A stretch of DNA of 64,000 nt from an uncultured Bacteriovoracaceae bacterium (GTDB lineage: Bacteria; Bdellovibrionota; Bacteriovoracia; Bacteriovoracales; Bacteriovoracaceae): assembly GCA_937931205.1 (NCBI GenBank), contig CALHBF010000001.1:1-64000 (forward strand), read 5' to 3'. Each line of letters opens with the position of its first letter. Positions within the stretch are counted from its first letter, which is position 1. The translations under genes and the position numbers were made by a program. A model generated the notes under the pieces. That model was not told where the DNA came from. It did no database searches and worked only from the letters and a program-made list of their open reading frames with translations. This document shows, piece after piece, positions 11,031 through 20,212 of the stretch.

Positions 11031-11049
11031 GAAGATTTCTTCTCAGTGG
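11024..11049 (+). terminator. Hairpin overlapping the stop codon of the ABC transporter gene
   Basis: CCACTGAGAAG-attt-CTTCTCAGTGG, perfect 11-bp stem; no strong T tract. Confidence 0.55.
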
Positions 11050-11165
11050 GCCAACAAATTAAAACAGTTAAGAAACAGATTTAGGTCAAGAAGCCGAGAA
11101 CCTTTCAACCCTTTCCCTTTAATGAGTAAAATAAGTCCCTTAACTGGTTACCAGGAGGTACTTGC

Positions 11166-11903
11166 ATGAAATATAAAGCATTGATTGTAGTCACCGGACA
11201 CAGTCAATTAGGAGACACGGGAGAAGAGACCGGTTGGCACTTAAGCGAGGTCAGTCACGTTTATTGGCCGCTCATCAATGCAGGTTTTGCAGTTGAATTT
11301 GCCAGCCCCAGTGGTGGTGAAGCTTTAATTGATCAGGAAAGCATTCAGTTGGATGATCCTGAAAATAAGTCTTTTATTGATAAACTAAAAATTGCCAACG
11401 CACTAGAGACTATGGCCTTAAGAGAAGTAAATCCCGATCAATACCAAGTGATCTACTTTGCTGGTGGGCATGGAACGATGTGGGATTTTCCTGATAACCC
11501 TAATATTGATGAAATCACCCGAAGCATTTACGAGAAAGGCGGAATTATAGCAGCTGTTTGTCACGGCCCTGCTGCTCTTACCTCAGTAAAACTGACGGAT
11601 GGAGAATATCTTATCAAGGATAAGAAAATAAATTCTTTTACAGATGAAGAAGAACGAGCGGTAGGAAAAGAGAATGTCGTTCCCTTTCTTTTAGAAACTC
11701 GATTAAGAGAACGAGGTGCTATCTTCGAAGGCGGCAGTAATTTCAGTGAAAAAGTAGTTGTCGATGGACGAATTATCACAGGACAAAATCCACAATCAGC
11801 TTCAGCGCTTGGCAGCGAGATTGTCAAAAAATGGAATCAACTTGAGCTAAGTTCGGGCCGTCAGTCTGATACGGACTCACTTCATTGGGTAGTACAAACA
11901 TAA
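11166..11903 (+). CDS. DJ-1/PfpI family type 1 glutamine amidotransferase-like protein
   Basis: YFAGGHGTMWDFPDN...IIAAVCHGPAALTSVKL; RBS AGGAGG just upstream. Confidence 0.9.
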   Translation: MKYKALIVVTGHSQLGDTGEETGWHLSEVSHVYWPLINAGFAVEFASPSGGEALIDQESIQLDDPENKSFIDKLKIANALETMALREVNPDQYQVIYFAGGHGTMWDFPDNPNIDEITRSIYEKGGIIAAVCHGPAALTSVKLTDGEYLIKDKKINSFTDEEERAVGKENVVPFLLETRLRERGAIFEGGSNFSEKVVVDGRIITGQNPQSASALGSEIVKKWNQLELSSGRQSDTDSLHWVVQT

Positions 11904-11913
11904 GGGGGATTGT

Positions 11914-12762
11914 ATGAAAAAGTTATTATTACTCGCGATATTCACTCTCCTCTCTTCAGTGTGCTGGGCAGACACAATTCAAGACACTGTATACTCCATT
12001 GAGAGAGGCGAAAACGGTGAAGAAACTTTTATTCGATTTATGAATGGCCGGGTAGCTTTTGTTGATGAGAAAGATATTGATGGGATTCAAAACTTAATGG
12101 GGTTAGAAGGACAAAAGATCGAAGTTGAAGTGGATGATCGTCTGACAATTCAATCTTTGATTACTTTGCCTCAAGATGAAAACTTTCAAGAAGAGAGTTC
12201 AGAGGACCTCATCAACCTGAATGATACTAATAAAATGGTTCCGACTGTTATCCCTAATTGGTCTCAAGCTTTGACAATCTGGCGTGGAATGAACAGAAGT
12301 TACAAGAGCCAAACTGAGTGTACCGATCGAGCGCATGTATGGGCGTATGAAGAATGGAAGAAGCATGGTCTTAACTCGACAAAAACTTTCCTATTCTTCA
12401 CCAATACTTACATCAGAGCATATCGCTACAATTGGTGGTTCCACGTTTCTCCTTCGGCCCTCATATCAGAATATGGAAATAATGTTGAACATATTTTTGA
12501 TAGACGTTATGCCAGTATGCCACTTCACATAAAAACCTGGACTGACATCTTCATTCGATCAAAACGAAGTTGTCCATCCTCGACTTATCGTTTTTATCGC
12601 AATAATAGAAATGGTAGCGAGCATTGTTTTGTTGTGAGATCAGATATGTTTTATCGTCTCCCACTTCATGTTCGAAACTTAGAGGATTACGGAACAGTAA
12701 AAACTCAGTTCAGTACGAGTGAAGTAAACTTTTCTTATCGCGCGTTTACAAGACGACTTTAA
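11914..12762 (+). CDS. Hypothetical secreted protein
   Basis: Signal peptide MKKLLLLAIFTLLSSVCWAD; 282-aa ORF. Confidence 0.75.
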   Translation: MKKLLLLAIFTLLSSVCWADTIQDTVYSIERGENGEETFIRFMNGRVAFVDEKDIDGIQNLMGLEGQKIEVEVDDRLTIQSLITLPQDENFQEESSEDLINLNDTNKMVPTVIPNWSQALTIWRGMNRSYKSQTECTDRAHVWAYEEWKKHGLNSTKTFLFFTNTYIRAYRYNWWFHVSPSALISEYGNNVEHIFDRRYASMPLHIKTWTDIFIRSKRSCPSSTYRFYRNNRNGSEHCFVVRSDMFYRLPLHVRNLEDYGTVKTQFSTSEVNFSYRAFTRRL

Positions 12763-12769
12763 TTTATTC

Positions 12770-12797
12770 GGAAGTAAGGCCTGAAGGTCTTGCTTCC
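12770..12797. terminator. Intrinsic terminator between convergent genes
   Basis: GGAAGTAAG-gcctgaaggt-CTTGCTTCC (one G-T pair) followed by TTTTCT. Confidence 0.6.
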
Positions 12798-12801
12798 TTT
12801 T

Positions 12802-13338
12802 CTAGAAACGACACTTCGTTGTATCAAGAGATTTCACTTCATCTTCACTGATCACAAGATCATATTTCTTTTTAACCTTCATCCACTGCTGATAATAACG
12901 GCAGGCATACTCGGCCTCAACTGGTAGCCATGTTTTAAGAGTGTTAGCACCTTTTTGTCTGTTGGTGCGCTTTCCCGTTATCACCAAATTTTCAATGTCA
13001 TTTGCAAATGTTCTTTTTTTATCGCGACTCCACTCAGCTCCGCCACTTTTATGGGCTTCAAAAAGAGGTACCACATGATCGATATCAACTTCACGAGCAC
13101 TGGTATAAAAACTGTTGTGATAAAAGTCGGCCCATTTTCCGAACTCAACCTTACATCCCTTGGTATTTTTAAATTTTACTGTCTCAAGACTTCGAGCAAG
13201 AAGAACTTCATCACGGGTATTGCGACAATTTTTATCAGTATCGGCCCAGCGATTGAGCCACTGACCTCTTTTATAAGGGGTCGTCTGTGCACAGGCCGTG
13301 GTAGAGACAAACAGCAAAAATAGTAAAACAAATTTCAT
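12802..13338 (-). CDS. Secreted HNH-type endonuclease (DUF1524-like)
   Basis: Signal peptide MKFVLLFLLFVSTTACAQ; REVDIDHVVPLFEAHKSGG...FANDIENLVITGKRTNRQKGA. Confidence 0.82.
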   Translation of the reverse strand: MKFVLLFLLFVSTTACAQTTPYKRGQWLNRWADTDKNCRNTRDEVLLARSLETVKFKNTKGCKVEFGKWADFYHNSFYTSAREVDIDHVVPLFEAHKSGGAEWSRDKKRTFANDIENLVITGKRTNRQKGANTLKTWLPVEAEYACRYYQQWMKVKKKYDLVISEDEVKSLDTTKCRF

Positions 13339-13420
13339 AGGCTCCTCAAACTTAAGCCTCAAGTATAGATGAATAAACCCAGGCTTAGCGAAACATTTTC
13401 AGGGCTTAGCACACCCTTAC

Positions 13421-13447
13421 TAAAGCTTTTTAATCAGATACCGATAA
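13421..13447 (+). promoter_or_regulatory. Sigma-28 (FliA)-like promoter
   Basis: TAAAGCTT-N11-ACCGATAA, exact 11-nt spacing, 24 nt before the ATG at 13471. Confidence 0.68.
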
Positions 13448-13470
13448 GTAGCTGAACCTAATCTTGAGGT

Positions 13471-14622
13471 ATGAGTGTGCGAATTTATTTATTACTAGCG
13501 ATGTCTCCATCTATTCTTTTGGCCAATACCTCTGCAGAAATTCCAAAAGATATTAAACCTCTTGTCGAGTTCATGTCGGTGGCCACCGATCATCCTAAGT
13601 ATGTGGCCATGGCCAGAAATGATAAAGACTGTATTGATGACTATAAGAGGCTTGAACACTCCTACACCCTTCCTTTTCAAAAGCCAGATAAGCAACTCAA
13701 ATTTGCTGTGATGACAAGCTTAAGTGGTCCACCAAATTCATTTCAAAAAAAATGGCAGGACGTTAATCCTCAATTACAAAAAGATTTAAATGCTCTTATT
13801 AAAACTCAATTCAATGGCCATAACGATCGAGTAGCTGCGATCAAAAATCTTTGCCAGTCAAAGACTGAGATGGAAAAAATCCAACTTGCTTCTCATTTAG
13901 GATCTAAGCTCAGCGGAATCTACGACTATGATCGAAAGAGTGGTGCGGTCGTTAAGCCAGAAGATCAGTGGCAGGCCCTGAATTTTCAGGCCAATGGACA
14001 AAGGGATGCAGTCTCGGGAGTTTGTCGGGATGCCACTCTTACCGTTACTCAATTCTTAATGAGCTGTGGATTTGATAAAAAACAATTAGGAATACAGTCT
14101 TATCGAACTGAAGATTCTGGACACCAAATAGTCACAATCCGAGATTCAAAGGGTGAGCTTTATACCATCAACTGGTCGGATCTTTACTCTACTGATGAAA
14201 AAGGTGGCGTTGCGCCCGAATTAAATCCTTCAAACTTAAATGTCGGGCTTGAGTACTATACTTATGATGCTGATGGAAAACTAGTTTCTTCTCGTAAAAC
14301 AGAACTCGGTAACATCATCAAAGCGGTGGCCGGCGGAACGATCTCCTCCCCTGATTATCTTCCCGATGTTCTAAGACTTGAAGCTCAGTTCGGAGCTTTC
14401 ACGGGTAATCTTTTTACTACTCAGACCACTTCCGGCGAAAAAGCGACAGGTGCGGCCATCTCTCATAAGCAATTGCTGAATCGAGAAACAGTTTATATCA
14501 GCATGGGTGCTGCCTATGTGGATAATAAAAAAGAAGTAGATGTTGGTGGAAAAAAAACCGCAAGTGATGGAGCAGACAATCCTCTATTTCCAAATGGAAT
14601 CAGGCTACAGCCCGAAGTTTGA
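13471..14622 (+). CDS. Hypothetical exported protein, N-terminal part; apparent frame switch near 3' end
   Basis: Signal peptide MSVRIYLLLAMSPSILLANT; ends ...NPLFPNGIRLQPEV* overlapping a +1-frame beta-barrel-like ORF. Confidence 0.7.
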   Translation: MSVRIYLLLAMSPSILLANTSAEIPKDIKPLVEFMSVATDHPKYVAMARNDKDCIDDYKRLEHSYTLPFQKPDKQLKFAVMTSLSGPPNSFQKKWQDVNPQLQKDLNALIKTQFNGHNDRVAAIKNLCQSKTEMEKIQLASHLGSKLSGIYDYDRKSGAVVKPEDQWQALNFQANGQRDAVSGVCRDATLTVTQFLMSCGFDKKQLGIQSYRTEDSGHQIVTIRDSKGELYTINWSDLYSTDEKGGVAPELNPSNLNVGLEYYTYDADGKLVSSRKTELGNIIKAVAGGTISSPDYLPDVLRLEAQFGAFTGNLFTTQTTSGEKATGAAISHKQLLNRETVYISMGAAYVDNKKEVDVGGKKTASDGADNPLFPNGIRLQPEV

Positions 14623-15214
14623 AATTGAGCGTGGCCCAAATGCGAAGATCACTATTCGTCCTCTGATTGTCGGATCTAGTGAGTTCTATCGAGTCGACAA
14701 TGAATCACGAGGAAAAAAAACGGACGCATTTGTCTCTAATGTTTCAGGGAAAGTCGGCGGACAAGTTCAGTATGAAAATGATCGCTTCGCTCTCTGGACA
14801 GGAGCAACGACAGATCTTGGTTTTAGAAACCTTGGAAGTACAGAGTATACAGGTACCGGTGTGGGAGTATTTCAAAATACCACTTCCTTTAATGCAGGAG
14901 CTGGTTACAAAACTCCAAACTATGTCATGACCCTGGAGGCCCAATCTAATTTCTCATATCATGAAAATAACTATACGGTTGCAACCAGTGTCTTTGATAA
15001 GAGAACCAATTCTTCTGGCTCCGTTATGTATCAAGTCTATGATCGTGGGCAAGGTTGGCGCGAAGATTATGTTCTCGTCCAAGGTGAAAAACATTTCTCA
15101 CTCGAACGAGTTGGGAAAGTCTCAGTTGGCCTTCAAGCACAAGTTCCCATCGAAGGAAAATTCGAAGACAGCACCTATTACGCAACTCTCAAATTTGGTG
15201 GTGGGAAGCGCTAA
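14539..15214 (+). CDS. Beta-barrel-like ORF in the +1 frame; probable continuation of 13471-14622
   Basis: SPKFEIERGPNAKITIRPLIVGSSEF...FALWTGATTDLGFRN...YYATLKFGGGKR; lacks a signal peptide of its own; frame opens after TAG at 14536-14538. Confidence 0.65.
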
Positions 15215-15326
15215 AGCTTCTCACCTTCTCTCTTACTTTATCAGTTTGATCGGCATTTATTGACACTACATGTCCCTTATCCTTTTCTGTTATGATGCTT
15301 GAGAGTACATAACAAAAGGATCTGTC

Positions 15327-16124
15327 ATGAAACTATTTATCACCACGCTACTGCTGTTCTCTTTTAGTGGTTGCACTACTCAAAAAAATGTTGGGAATAA
15401 AACTCCTCAAACTCTTCAAGAAGCACTCACTAGCAGCTATCGCTCAACCCAAAACATGTTTCGTGATAATTATCGCCACCCTCATGAAACATTAGAATTT
15501 TTTGGTCTTAAACCTGAAATGAGTGTAATCGAACTTACTCCATCACGCGGGTGGTATACTGAAATTCTTGCGCCTTACTTAAATGAAAAAGGTGAATACA
15601 TTATTGCTGAACCAGCTGAGGATCCTCGTGGCTACACAATCCCAAGAAAAGAATGGTTCAACAAACACCCAGAAATTAAATCTAAAACAGTTGTCTTCAC
15701 CCCAGGAGGGAAAATTGCTTTAGGTCCTGACAACTCTGTAGATCTCGTTCTTACATTTAGAAATATTCATAACTGGTTACCACAAAAGAATATCGAAGAA
15801 GCTTTTAAACAAATCTTCAAAGTCTTAAAGCCAGGTGGAGTACTAGGTGTAGTTGAACACAGAGCTAATCCAAAAATTAAATTTGATCCGAAGAGTGGTT
15901 ACATGCTTGAAAAAGATGTGATCAAGATGATTGAGAAAGCAGGATTCAGACTACAAGGTAAGAATGAAGTGAATGCTAACCCTAAAGATAAGGCGAATCA
16001 CCCACATGGTGTATGGTCTCTGCCTCCTAGTCTTAAAGGTGGCGAAACTGATAAAGAAAAATACATGGCCATTGGTGAAAGTGACCGTATGACCCTTAAA
16101 TTCGTAAAACCTGCTACTAAATAA
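15327..16124 (+). CDS. Predicted class I SAM methyltransferase with lipoprotein signal (COG4798-like)
   Basis: MKLFITTLLLFSFSGCTTQ lipobox; MSVIELTPSRGWYTEILAPYL...VDLVLTFRNIHNW...VLKPGGVLGVVEHR. Confidence 0.82.
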   Translation: MKLFITTLLLFSFSGCTTQKNVGNKTPQTLQEALTSSYRSTQNMFRDNYRHPHETLEFFGLKPEMSVIELTPSRGWYTEILAPYLNEKGEYIIAEPAEDPRGYTIPRKEWFNKHPEIKSKTVVFTPGGKIALGPDNSVDLVLTFRNIHNWLPQKNIEEAFKQIFKVLKPGGVLGVVEHRANPKIKFDPKSGYMLEKDVIKMIEKAGFRLQGKNEVNANPKDKANHPHGVWSLPPSLKGGETDKEKYMAIGESDRMTLKFVKPATK

Positions 16125-16132
16125 ATTCGTTC

Positions 16133-16156
16133 GGGTAGGAGCTCAAACTCCTACCC
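16133..16156 (+). terminator. Intrinsic terminator
   Basis: GGGTAGGAG-ctcaaa-CTCCTACCC followed by TGTTATTTTT. Confidence 0.8.
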
Positions 16157-16263
16157 TGTTATTTTTACAAACGCAAAGCAGCATCCCCTTCAAATTAAGT
16201 TCTCAACTCACCTGTCCTTAAGGTAACCAACAACATTCAATTTTTAGTTTTTTGGAGTTCAAG

Positions 16264-17289
16264 ATGAATATCTTTGTATACCTATTGTTATCTTCTCTCA
16301 GCTTGTCTGCTCTCGCTGATCGCTGGTCTCCGGGCTCAGATCCAAGACTGATGAGTGTGCAGGAATATCGCTTTAATCAGCTTCCTCTTAATGCCAATTT
16401 AGATGACTCTGACAAATACTGGGCAAACGATTACTGGCCACACAGAAAGGGTTCAATCAATAAGCGCTGGAACACTCCTGATCAAAAAGGATTTGATACT
16501 GTTTCTCCAAATCGCGAACAAGTTCTTAAGATGACCTCAGAAGAGCTGGCAACTCTGGCCCCTTCTGAAAAATTTGATCTACTCAATGGTAACTATCACT
16601 ATCCGTTAAAAGCAGAAGTTTCTTCACGAGCAAAAAGTAATGATCCTCTTTGGTGGGGTATCTGTAATGGTTGGTCTCCTGCTTCTATTGTTCACAATGA
16701 ACCGCTTCCTAAAACATTAAAAAACCCAGAAGGTTTATCAATTCCTTTTGGCTCTTCAGACATCAAAGCACTCGTGAGCTACTACTATGCTTATCACCAC
16801 AAAGTACCGACCACAAATCAAATGGGCAGACGTTGTATGACAGGTATTGGCCCAGGTTGCAGCAATGATTTCAATGCAGGAGCTTTCCACTTAGTTCTTG
16901 GTAATAAAGTTGGTCTGGAAAATACCAGTTTCATTGCTGATCTGGAGAAAGGACGTGCCGTTTGGAATCACGCCGTTATTAAATACGATGCTAAAATCGT
17001 TGGTGAAGAATTTGTTTCTTCTCGCTCGGTAGCACGACAAGTTCGTATTCGTAATGAAGTGACCTACGTAATGGAAATCAAAAAGAATAGCTGGTACCCA
17101 ACTAATGGGACTGAAGACCATATCAATGTGACTCGTAAATATGAGTACAATCTTGATCTTGATGCTAGCGGTAATATTGTTGGTGGAAGTTGGATTTCTA
17201 GCGATCGCCCTGATTTTATCTGGAATATGGCCCGCGCTGAGAGCTTCAATGGGCAATATGCTCGTATTACTGAACTCCTAAACGACTAA
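16264..17289 (+). CDS. Secreted protein, transglutaminase-elicitor-like
   Basis: Signal peptide MNIFVYLLLSSLSLSALA; PLWWGICNGWSPASIVHNEPLP (candidate active-site Cys); AGAFHLVLGNKVGL...VWNHAV. Confidence 0.6.
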   Translation: MNIFVYLLLSSLSLSALADRWSPGSDPRLMSVQEYRFNQLPLNANLDDSDKYWANDYWPHRKGSINKRWNTPDQKGFDTVSPNREQVLKMTSEELATLAPSEKFDLLNGNYHYPLKAEVSSRAKSNDPLWWGICNGWSPASIVHNEPLPKTLKNPEGLSIPFGSSDIKALVSYYYAYHHKVPTTNQMGRRCMTGIGPGCSNDFNAGAFHLVLGNKVGLENTSFIADLEKGRAVWNHAVIKYDAKIVGEEFVSSRSVARQVRIRNEVTYVMEIKKNSWYPTNGTEDHINVTRKYEYNLDLDASGNIVGGSWISSDRPDFIWNMARAESFNGQYARITELLND

Positions 17290-17297
17290 AGTTCTTT

Positions 17298-17323
17298 GGG
17301 AGTGGATTAAGAAATCCACTCCC
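17298..17323 (+). terminator. Intrinsic terminator
   Basis: GGGAGTGGATT-aagaa-ATCCACTCCC followed by ATTTATTAT. Confidence 0.75.
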
Positions 17324-17425
17324 ATTTATTATCTGGCCTATTAGAAAGTCCTTCCCAATTGTCCTATCTAATCAAGAAATGCCATTTGTTCTAAAATAAC
17401 CCTAGATCAACCAAAGGGGGTTATT

Positions 17426-18307
17426 ATGAAAAAACTTATTCTCAAACAAAGAACAGATACTCCACATTGGGTGGGAGATGGCTTTCCTGTAAGATCTGTT
17501 TTTAATTACATGGAACACGGAAAACTCATGACTCCATTTCTTTTAATGGATTATGCAGGACCGACACAATTTTCTCCAACCACTAAAAGACGTGGCGTAG
17601 GAGAACACCCTCACCGTGGCTTTGAAACGGTGACGATCGTTTACTCTGGTGAAGTAGAGCATCGCGACTCCTCTGGAGGAGGTGGAGTAATTAAACCAGG
17701 TGACGTGCAATGGATGAGTGCAGCCTCAGGAGTTGTTCATGAGGAATTTCATGGAAAAGACTTTGCTCAAAAAGGCGGAGACTTTGAAATGATCCAATTA
17801 TGGGTCAATCTTCCGGCCGCTTTTAAAATGCATTCGCCCCGCTATCAGGGTTTAAAAGATGACTCTATTCCTCGATACCTATTAGGGAATAAAGGAAGCT
17901 TCTTAAGAGTTATTGCAGGATCTTTCGATGATGTTGAAGGACCGGCCAAAACTTTTTCCCCTATTAACCTTTGGGATTTGCGAGTTAAGGCCCATGATAC
18001 GATTACTCTAAAAGTTCCTGCTGACCAAACAGCGAGCTTATTTGTCCTTAATGGTGAGATCCTCACTGAGGATGGCAATAGCTTAAAGAATGCCGATTTG
18101 GGGCTATTCCAGCGCAATGGGGATGAACTTACCTTCACTGCTCAAGCTGACTCTAAAATTCTTTTTATGGGTGGTGAACCTATTGAAGAACCGATTGTTG
18201 GTTATGGGCCATTTGTGATGAACACTAAAGCTGAAATTGCTCAGGCCTTTAAAGATTTTGAAAGCGGTAAGATGGGAAATCTATCGTTGATTGAAGGAGC
18301 GGAGTAA
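17426..18307 (+). CDS. Pirin family protein
   Basis: GVGEHPHRGFETVTIVYSGEVEHRDSSGGGGVIKPGDVQWMSAASGVVHEEFH. Confidence 0.93.
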   Translation: MKKLILKQRTDTPHWVGDGFPVRSVFNYMEHGKLMTPFLLMDYAGPTQFSPTTKRRGVGEHPHRGFETVTIVYSGEVEHRDSSGGGGVIKPGDVQWMSAASGVVHEEFHGKDFAQKGGDFEMIQLWVNLPAAFKMHSPRYQGLKDDSIPRYLLGNKGSFLRVIAGSFDDVEGPAKTFSPINLWDLRVKAHDTITLKVPADQTASLFVLNGEILTEDGNSLKNADLGLFQRNGDELTFTAQADSKILFMGGEPIEEPIVGYGPFVMNTKAEIAQAFKDFESGKMGNLSLIEGAE

Positions 18308-18326
18308 CCGAGAAATCGGTTACTCC
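18301..18326. terminator. Bidirectional intrinsic terminator overlapping a stop codon
   Basis: GGAGTAACCG-agaaat-CGGTTACTCC followed by ATCTCTTTTTTT. Confidence 0.8.
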
Positions 18327-18336
18327 ATCTCTTTTT

Positions 18337-19218
18337 TTAAGGCAATGGGATATTTGGAAGTGGAATAAAATCTGTTTCCGTAGGAACCTGACCCATTTCT
18401 TGTTTCTCCCAGAGAGCTGCCGCTTCTCTGATTCTCTCTTTACTAGAGGAGACGAAATTCCACCAAATATATCTTGGTTCTTTAAAAGCAGATCCACCGA
18501 TGACGATGAACTGAGATTCTTCGGATAAATCAAATTCGATATGTGAAGGATCTTTCACGATGATAATATCATTAACAGCTAGTGCTTGATTATTGATCTT
18601 AGCACTTCCCTTCACTAGAAAAATGCCGATTTCTTCATCTTTAAAAGAAACAGTCGTCACTCCTGAATTCTTAGCACTCAACTCCATAAAGATAGTTGGT
18701 GAGTAAGTTTTAACTGGTGAAGTATTCTCACCATAAGAGCCAATAAGAAGCGAGCTATCAAAGAAGTTATTGATACGAAATTTGGGAATTTGATCTTTTG
18801 GATAGTGAAAGAAAGCAGGTTCCGATTCCTCATGCTCCACCGGCAATGCGACCCAAACTTGAATTCCATGGATAGATCTATTTTTAGCTTCAATCTCTGA
18901 ACAAGGAGTTCTTTCCGAATGAACAATTCCTCGTCCTGCAGTCATCCAGTTAATATCTCCCGGTGAAATGACTTGATCTGAACCAAGACTGTCACGATGG
19001 TGTCCTCGTCCCTCCAACAAATAAGTTACAGTTGAAAGACCAATATGCGGATGGGGACGAACATCTAGTTTATGATACTCATCTACTTTCATTGGTCCCA
19101 TATGATCGAGAAAAACAAAGGGGCCGACATGACGGCGTTTGGCCTGGGGAATTGATCTCACGACAGCAAAACCACCTAAATCTCTAACATTTCCTTTAAG
19201 AATGAGATCTTGTTCCAT
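18337..19218 (-). CDS. Pirin family protein
   Basis: VRPHPHIGLSTVTYLLEGRGHHRDSLGSDQVISPGDINWMTAGRGIVHSER. Confidence 0.93.
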   Translation of the reverse strand: MEQDLILKGNVRDLGGFAVVRSIPQAKRRHVGPFVFLDHMGPMKVDEYHKLDVRPHPHIGLSTVTYLLEGRGHHRDSLGSDQVISPGDINWMTAGRGIVHSERTPCSEIEAKNRSIHGIQVWVALPVEHEESEPAFFHYPKDQIPKFRINNFFDSSLLIGSYGENTSPVKTYSPTIFMELSAKNSGVTTVSFKDEEIGIFLVKGSAKINNQALAVNDIIIVKDPSHIEFDLSEESQFIVIGGSAFKEPRYIWWNFVSSSKERIREAAALWEKQEMGQVPTETDFIPLPNIPLP

Positions 19219-19321
19219 ACAACTTTCCTTTTTTTAACTTTTGAGACTCATTGACTATATCGAGGTTTCAAAATTATTATAACTATAAATATTCAAAAAA
19301 GATTTTCTAGCAGGATGGAAA

Positions 19322-20212
19322 ATGCAAAATATCGATTTTAACGAAATTCATATCTTTATCAGAGTTATTCAGGCAGGAAGCTTTACCAAGGCTTCAAAGA
19401 TGCTGAATATCCCTATCTCGACTGTCAGTGCCAAAGTTGCTTCTTTAGAAAAGCGCATTGGGGTTACACTTATTCAGCGTACGACGCGCCAATTAAAGCT
19501 AACATCTGCTGGTGGTCTCTATTATGAGAAATGTCTCAAAGGTATAGATGAAATTCTTCATGCTGAAAATGAAGTCACTATGGATCAGCATGAGCCACAG
19601 GGCCTACTGAGAATTACGGCCCCTGTTTACTTAGGAGGATTGCTTCTTCCAGAAGTCATTCTAGAGATGAGCAAAAAATATCCTAAAGTGAGTATTGAAC
19701 TAATTTTGAAAGATCAAGCGATTGATCTCATCGCTGAAGGCGTTGATGTTGCCATCCGCGCTGGAGAGCTTAAAGATTCATCCTTAATGTCAAAAAAATT
19801 GGGTGATGTTTATTTTATACCTTTTGCGACATCTCAGTATCTGAAAGCTCATGGTACTCCTAAGCATCCAAAGGATTTGGAAAATCACCGCTGCATTCGC
19901 TTCAATCCTATCGGAAAAGATGAGTGGATCTTCACGAATGGCAGGCAAAAACAAAAAGTTGCTCTCGACGGAAAATTGTCTGTCGATGATTTACATGCGG
20001 CGGAAAGATTAACGATGACTCATCAAGGGATTGCCCTTCTTCCTCACTGTGCAAGTCAGATCAAAAATAAAAAAGATCTGGTACAGTTACTTCCTGAATG
20101 GAAATTGGGTTCAAGGCCATTATTCTTGATCTATCCGGCACAGAAATTCATGCCGCTAAAACTTAAGGTTTTCCTTGAGATCGCATTCAATTACATTAAA
20201 GATCATCTCTAA
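19322..20212 (+). CDS. LysR family transcriptional regulator
   Basis: FIRVIQAGSFTKASKMLNIPISTVSAKVASLEKRIGVTLIQRTTRQLKLT; divergent to pirin 18337. Confidence 0.92.
   Translation: MQNIDFNEIHIFIRVIQAGSFTKASKMLNIPISTVSAKVASLEKRIGVTLIQRTTRQLKLTSAGGLYYEKCLKGIDEILHAENEVTMDQHEPQGLLRITAPVYLGGLLLPEVILEMSKKYPKVSIELILKDQAIDLIAEGVDVAIRAGELKDSSLMSKKLGDVYFIPFATSQYLKAHGTPKHPKDLENHRCIRFNPIGKDEWIFTNGRQKQKVALDGKLSVDDLHAAERLTMTHQGIALLPHCASQIKNKKDLVQLLPEWKLGSRPLFLIYPAQKFMPLKLKVFLEIAFNYIKDHL

Noticed and set aside
12955-13323. 122-aa plus-strand ORF over the HNH nuclease
   Set aside because: Antisense to a CDS with signal peptide and catalytic motif; composition not protein-like
16891-17256. 121-aa minus-strand ORF
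   Set aside because: Antisense to the transglutaminase-like secreted protein; no independent support
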